Positions 59,448-64,000 of a stretch of DNA of 64,000 nucleotides are shown one piece after another. This DNA comes from Candidatus Heimdallarchaeota archaeon (GTDB lineage: Archaea; Asgardarchaeota; Heimdallarchaeia; JABLTI01). The stretch's first letter is position 1; each line of letters starts with the position of its first letter. The translations under genes were made by a program, and so were the position numbers. Where the stretch lies: positions 50,780-114,779 of the forward strand of contig JABCTZ010000025.1 in the NCBI GenBank assembly GCA_018238155.1, in the 5' to 3' direction. The notes below the pieces were generated by a model, which searched no databases, was not told the DNA's origin, and saw nothing but the letters and a program-made list of their open reading frames with translations.

Positions 59448-62099
59448 ATGTTAAAATCTTATTTATCTTCAACTAGAAAGAGTAAATTTGGGAGTAAAGC
59501 AAATAAGAGATTACTCATTATTTTCTTTATAAATATGCTTTTATTGATTGCTACACCATTAAAGAGCTCGGCATTCAATAATTTTGCTGGAGAGACCACA
59601 ACGATCGATTCAATAATTGATCCGGACTATACAATAGATGCTATACCTTTTCCAGAATCACAACCAATAAGAGTTGCGATATATGATGAACAAAACATGA
59701 CCGCTCCAAGTTATGATACAAGTGGAGGTTCTAGTAGCAACAATATTTCAAATCTTGTTAATATTCTATCAGTAAATGAACAAATAGAATTTACAATAGT
59801 TAGTGCACTTGATATCAATAATCGAGTGTTGACAACAGCAGATTTTGATGTTTTTGCAATGGTCGACAATAATCCCAGAGAATATATAACAAATATGGTT
59901 AATGATTTCTGGCTTGCAGGTGGAGGAATAATTACTTTCGATGGCGCAGCTGTATTTCTGAATTATTTTGGGATTCTCCCTCCAGAAGCAGCAACAACAA
60001 GTGGACTGCCTCTCTATTGGGATTTCGATTCGGAAGGTTTCAATATAACTGCTCGACATCCTATAGCAAAAGCTTACGATTTGGAGACAAGCATAAAAAC
60101 TAAAGACACATACGGCTATTGTTCATGGGATTGGTCAATACTATCTGGTTCAGCAATTGCTGACGATTTAACGCCAGTTGCATATAGTTTTCAAGATGCA
60201 AACGAAATTTCAGTACTAGCTTTTGAACCAATGAATCGTGGTGGAAAAGTGGTCACAATTGGTTTTGATCTTAATCATGAAGAAATTCCAGAGCTGGATC
60301 AGCTCATTCGAGATTCTGTTGATTGGTTAACTCCACGCCCTAAAGCAAAGATTGCTTTTGATATGTCACACAAACCTCATGCAAGTATTGATACATGGGA
60401 TACATATTCAACAACTCCTGGCAAATATTCTACTATGAGAGATCTCTTTGTTGGTAGTGGTTATACTGTCGACAAGTTGTATGGAGTTCCATCTGGAGAT
60501 AATTTCACAATTGAAAGATTAAGTAAATATGATATGCTTATATGTGTGGCACCAAATTTGAACTATACTTCAGGAGAAGTAGTAGCTGTAGAAAATTGGG
60601 TTGCAAATGGGGGTTCATTACTTGCTGTTAGTGATAATCCAACAATTTTCTTTACGGAAAAAGCTAAGCGAATGAACTATTTAACAAATCCTTATGGTAT
60701 GGTTGTGATACCTGGAAGTATGATGAACACTATCTTTACTGATTTCGTGAAGCATCCCACAACTGAAGGTGTGAGTGATATTAATTTCCCCAATTATGGC
60801 TATATCAATATCACTGGTTCAGCAGAGTTAATATGGAGCAAAGATCCTCACACAAATATTGTCGTTGCAAGCAACGAGCATGGCGAAGGAAGAGTTGTTT
60901 ATACTTCAGATCTTGACTGGTTCCAAGAAAGTTATATTGGAAATTCTGATAATGAACAATTTATACTCAATTTAGCAAATTGGCTATCAGCCGCAACGGC
61001 AGATGTATTAATTTACTCAGACGGGTTTATAGCTCTAAATATTTATAATTGTCCTTTAGCTTTAGCATTGAATGATCTTGGCATCAATTATTACTTAACG
61101 AGTTATTTTGATAATCCAAAACATGATTATTTCAACATGTTACTCAATAAATATGATTGGGATATGGTTATAATCAATAATCCAAGTCAAGCTGGTTTAG
61201 ATAATTATCTCAATGAAATTGAAAGCTATGTTGACTCAGGGGGAAAGTTGATCATGTCATATTTTAATGTTGATAATGATGACACACATCCACTCTGGGC
61301 AAAACTTGGTTTCGAGTATGTTTCAACATTTACCAATGAGCCACCAGTCTATATTTGGGATTCAGATCATCCAATTTTCAATCAACCATTTGATTATAAC
61401 GCAGCGAATTTTTCCTACGGAAATTCTTTTACCGATGATGGTGATAGACTATCTGTTTTACCTAATGGTATTCCATTGGCAGGATTAACTACTACAGAAA
61501 CAACAGGAGAAGCAATAATTGTTCTTAGAAATGATGAACAAACACTCTATAATGGTTATTTAATTGATGAATATACTATAGACATCGACGATTCAACCTA
61601 TGCTGATAACTTTGAGCTCTGGAAAAATGAAATTGCTTTTATGATGTGTCCTAAACTAGAATACAATTTTGGTACCCCAACTGAAGCAACTGTTCTAGAT
61701 ACTATACAAGTCAATGTAAGTATAACGAACCAAGGATTAAGTGCAGCAGAACTTGGTTTCATTGACATATCAATACCTGTTGGACTTGGGAATACTACGG
61801 ATAATTTATCTAACGAATTCAATATTCACAAAGGAGCAACTCATGAAGCTACTTGGACCATTAATACACAAACTGTTGGCAATTACACAATCAGCTTTGA
61901 ATCTTCCTACCAAGGCTATTTGGGCACAATTTACAGTGTTACTTTCGAATTGGACATCAGTATTACAACCACCACACATTCTGGTTTAAATTTACCATGG
62001 TACTATTATGTTATTGGTGGGGGTGTTTTACTAATAATTATCTTGATTATTGTTGTTGCTACTGTAGTCAGTAAGAAGAAAAAAGCATCTCAAGCATAA
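59448..62099 (+). CDS. Large surface protein with DUF4350/GATase1-like domains, copy 1
   Basis: An 883-residue protein. It has a signal-anchor (LLIIFFINMLLLIATPLKSSA). Two or three GATase1-like/DUF4350 Rossmann units follow: IRVAIYDEQNMTAPSYDTSG ... WLAGGGIITFDGAAVFL; AKIAFDMSHKPHASIDTWDT ... WVANGGSLLAVSDNP; VLIYSDGFIAL ... YVDSGGKLIMSYFN. A beta-sandwich (about 760-850, LDTIQVNVSITNQGLSAAELG) precedes one C-terminal helix and KKKK. The GG-x-L/I turn of each unit is the family mark; no active-site Cys triad is obvious. The tandem paralogue begins at 62345. A terminator follows the stop at 62108. Confidence 0.75.
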   Translation: MLKSYLSSTRKSKFGSKANKRLLIIFFINMLLLIATPLKSSAFNNFAGETTTIDSIIDPDYTIDAIPFPESQPIRVAIYDEQNMTAPSYDTSGGSSSNNISNLVNILSVNEQIEFTIVSALDINNRVLTTADFDVFAMVDNNPREYITNMVNDFWLAGGGIITFDGAAVFLNYFGILPPEAATTSGLPLYWDFDSEGFNITARHPIAKAYDLETSIKTKDTYGYCSWDWSILSGSAIADDLTPVAYSFQDANEISVLAFEPMNRGGKVVTIGFDLNHEEIPELDQLIRDSVDWLTPRPKAKIAFDMSHKPHASIDTWDTYSTTPGKYSTMRDLFVGSGYTVDKLYGVPSGDNFTIERLSKYDMLICVAPNLNYTSGEVVAVENWVANGGSLLAVSDNPTIFFTEKAKRMNYLTNPYGMVVIPGSMMNTIFTDFVKHPTTEGVSDINFPNYGYINITGSAELIWSKDPHTNIVVASNEHGEGRVVYTSDLDWFQESYIGNSDNEQFILNLANWLSAATADVLIYSDGFIALNIYNCPLALALNDLGINYYLTSYFDNPKHDYFNMLLNKYDWDMVIINNPSQAGLDNYLNEIESYVDSGGKLIMSYFNVDNDDTHPLWAKLGFEYVSTFTNEPPVYIWDSDHPIFNQPFDYNAANFSYGNSFTDDGDRLSVLPNGIPLAGLTTTETTGEAIIVLRNDEQTLYNGYLIDEYTIDIDDSTYADNFELWKNEIAFMMCPKLEYNFGTPTEATVLDTIQVNVSITNQGLSAAELGFIDISIPVGLGNTTDNLSNEFNIHKGATHEATWTINTQTVGNYTISFESSYQGYLGTIYSVTFELDISITTTTHSGLNLPWYYYVIGGGVLLIIILIIVVATVVSKKKKASQA

Positions 62100-62107
62100 T
62101 TTTTAAA

Positions 62108-62123
62108 GGAGGAAAATTCCTCC
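62108..62123 (+). terminator. Terminator of surface-protein copy 1
   Basis: GGAGGAAAATTCCTCC hairpin, nine bases after the stop codon, followed by AACAATTATTTTTTTT. Confidence 0.65.
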
Positions 62124-62344
62124 AACAATTATTTTTTTTATTAGAAGCAACTTCTAAAGCATTGACAATATTTCTTCTTAAAGGAGCTATTGTTTAATTT
62201 AGATAGTCAAGTTCAAATTTTCTGTCGTTATTTATAGTTAAAAATTAATTTTTTGATTTTATAATCAATTTTTGCTCTGATGCAGATGATTTAAAAGTGT
62301 TAAAAATAACTTTGATTTCTCAAATATAGTAGGTGTAAAAAAAT

Positions 62345-64000
62345 TTGTTTAAACAAAAAATTTCTTCAAATGTTATGAATAGGGTAAAGGGTAAAGCTGT
62401 TAAGAGAATACTCATACTTATCTTTATTATTATGCTTTTATCACTAACCTCTCCGATAAAAAACTCGGCAATTTATGGAATAAAGAGCGAAATTATGTCA
62501 ATTGATTCAATAATTGATCCTAACTATACAATAGATGCTATACCTTTTCCAGAATCACGACCAATAAGAGTTGCGATATATGATGAACAAAACATGACTG
62601 CTCCAAGTTATGATAATAGTCTCGGTATTAACAATAACAATGTCTCACATCTTGTTAATATTTTATCAACAAACGAACAAATAGACATTACAATTGTAAC
62701 TGCTCAAGATATTTTTAATCGAGTATTAAATACCGCAAACTTTGATGTTTTTGCAATGGTCGATAATAACCCTCGAGAAAAAATCACAAACATGGTTGGT
62801 GATTTCTGGCTTGCTGGTGGAGGATTAATAGCTTTCGATGGGTCAGCGGCATTTCTAGGTTATTTTGGAATACTCCCTCCTGAAGCAATTGGAACAGATG
62901 GATATCCTGCTTATTGGAATTATGGTGCAGATAATTACAAGATAGCCAATCGTCATCCAGTATCAAAAGCTTACGCTTTAGATACAAACATATTGGCAAA
63001 TAGTGGATATATCTACTGTTCATGGGATTGGACAGCACTATCAGGTTCAGTAATTGCAAGCGATTTAATACCAATAGCACATAGCACAAGTAGTACAAAT
63101 GATATCACAATATTAGCTTTGGACCCAACAGATCGTGGTGGAAAAGTGGTTAGTGTTTGTTTTGATCTTGTTAATGATGAAATTCCATCGCTTGATCAAC
63201 TCATTCGTGATGCTGTTGACTGGTTAGCTCCTCAACCAAAAGCAAAAATTGCTTTCGATATGTCACACAAACCTCATTCAAGTATTGATTCGTGGGATAC
63301 TTATTCTCATTATCCTGGTAGATATGAAATTATGAGAAATTTATTAGTTAGTCATGGATACACTGTTGACAAGTTATTCGATGTTCCATCTGGAGATAAT
63401 TTCACAATTGAAAGATTGAATAAATATGATATGCTCATGTGTATATCACCAGATATAAACTATACTGCAGGAGACCTTACAGCTATGGAAGAATGGGTTG
63501 CAGACGGAGGTTCTCTACTTGCAGTTGGTGATAATCCAATTTTTAATAATATAAAAGGTGCTGATCAGATCAACTCTCTTGTGAATCCATTTGAGATGTC
63601 GATTGTGAAGGGAGTATTAACCATCAGAACCTTTACTGAATTCACAAAACATCCCACAACAGAAGGAGTATCATTTCTCCGCCAAGTATTCTTTGGTTAT
63701 ATCAATATCACAGGCTCAGCAGTTCCAATTTGTAGTGATGATCCTCTAACAAATATCGTTGTTGCGAGTAATGAACATGGTGAAGGACGAGTTATTCTCT
63801 CATCAGACATTACTTGGTTCCAAGATTCATATATAGCAGAGGATGATAATGAGCAGTTTATACTCAATTTAGCGAATTGGCTTTCTGCTGCAACAGCAGA
63901 TGTATTGATATATGTAGATTGGAATATGAGTCCAAATTACTATAAAACTCCAGTAACATTAGCATTGAATGATCTAGGTATCAATTATTACTTGACAAGT
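62345..64000 (+). CDS. Large surface protein with DUF4350/GATase1-like domains, copy 2 (partial)
   Basis: The open frame runs off the window, 552 codons being present. It is co-linear with copy 1: signal-anchor (ILILIFIIMLLSLTSPIKNSA), then an IDSIIDPNYTIDAIPFPES segment nearly identical to copy 1, and the two GATase1-like units (FWLAGGGLIAFDGSAAFL; AKIAFDMSHKPHSSIDSWDT; WVADGGSLLAVGDNP). The TTG 62345 start aligns position for position with the ATG of copy 1 over the first 21 residues, with the same GGTG before it; ATG 62375 is the alternative. The region at 62570-62640 is the main variable part. Confidence 0.72.
   Translation, partial: MFKQKISSNVMNRVKGKAVKRILILIFIIMLLSLTSPIKNSAIYGIKSEIMSIDSIIDPNYTIDAIPFPESRPIRVAIYDEQNMTAPSYDNSLGINNNNVSHLVNILSTNEQIDITIVTAQDIFNRVLNTANFDVFAMVDNNPREKITNMVGDFWLAGGGLIAFDGSAAFLGYFGILPPEAIGTDGYPAYWNYGADNYKIANRHPVSKAYALDTNILANSGYIYCSWDWTALSGSVIASDLIPIAHSTSSTNDITILALDPTDRGGKVVSVCFDLVNDEIPSLDQLIRDAVDWLAPQPKAKIAFDMSHKPHSSIDSWDTYSHYPGRYEIMRNLLVSHGYTVDKLFDVPSGDNFTIERLNKYDMLMCISPDINYTAGDLTAMEEWVADGGSLLAVGDNPIFNNIKGADQINSLVNPFEMSIVKGVLTIRTFTEFTKHPTTEGVSFLRQVFFGYINITGSAVPICSDDPLTNIVVASNEHGEGRVILSSDITWFQDSYIAEDDNEQFILNLANWLSAATADVLIYVDWNMSPNYYKTPVTLALNDLGINYYLTS

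Noticed and set aside
1..64000. tRNA, rRNA, CRISPR or replication origin
   Set aside because: No T-loop-like GTTCRA-type box with a matching acceptor stem, no rRNA-like GC-rich block and no repeat-spacer array was seen; a covariance-model scan was not possible.

Overview
The window is strongly AT-rich and reads as archaeal chromosome, most likely from an Asgard-type archaeon. Supporting signs are BRE/TATA-like promoters with starts about 25 bases downstream (leaderless transcripts), frequent TTG/GTG starts, and genes typical of that group. These include a longin/roadblock-like protein next to a V4R protein (21155-22613), two long TPR proteins with a longin-like C-terminal domain (22861-27739), a protein with a RING-like zinc site (15978-16607), a leucine-rich-repeat protein and a HEAT-repeat protein. 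No rRNA or tRNA gene was recognised. The lineage call is inferred from protein types only.

Layout. 1-552: the tail of a tyrosine recombinase and a small winged-helix regulator with a self-operator. 629-10158: sensory genes (a 1303-residue PAS/GAF histidine kinase, a PAS kinase with four cysteines and a kinase-less PAS paralogue), with a methyltransferase, a GNAT protein and a class II aldolase. 10429-13757: a coupled CBS-domain/cation antiporter pair whose CBS protein carries about 490 residues of Ala/Glu/Lys-rich sequence. 13896-20944: a kinase-like phosphotransferase, a frameshifted MBL hydrolase, the RING-like protein, several decayed genes, and an HxlR regulator divergent from a membrane protein with twin operators between them. 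21155-28981: V4R/longin operon, twin TPR genes and a broken dolichol-kinase-like gene with a deleted copy of its 3' half. 29066-39779: HIT protein, ZIP-like membrane protein, SDR, two ABC export systems (one in an operon with a giant FG-GAP surface protein) and leftover gene tails.

39985-47360: LRR protein, two surface proteins (one a permuted peptide-binding protein), two paralogous winged-helix regulators and, between them, an operon of three 34-36 residue microproteins with its own promoter, operator and hairpin. A shared TTCTCA/TGAGAA motif links the regulators, the microprotein operon and the permuted binding protein. This is the best candidate here for an undescribed system.

47588-64000: a broken surface-protein gene, MBL hydrolase, HEAT protein, a tungsten-type aldehyde ferredoxin oxidoreductase operon (AOR, ferredoxin, TIGR04076 protein), an epimerase/CPBP/epimerase operon, and two tandem paralogous surface proteins, the second running off the end.

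A recurring theme is gene decay that leaves 3' ends in place: an aldo/keto reductase tail, a dolichol-kinase tail, a ZIP tail and an ABC-permease tail. Some single-base breaks in homopolymers could instead be sequence errors.
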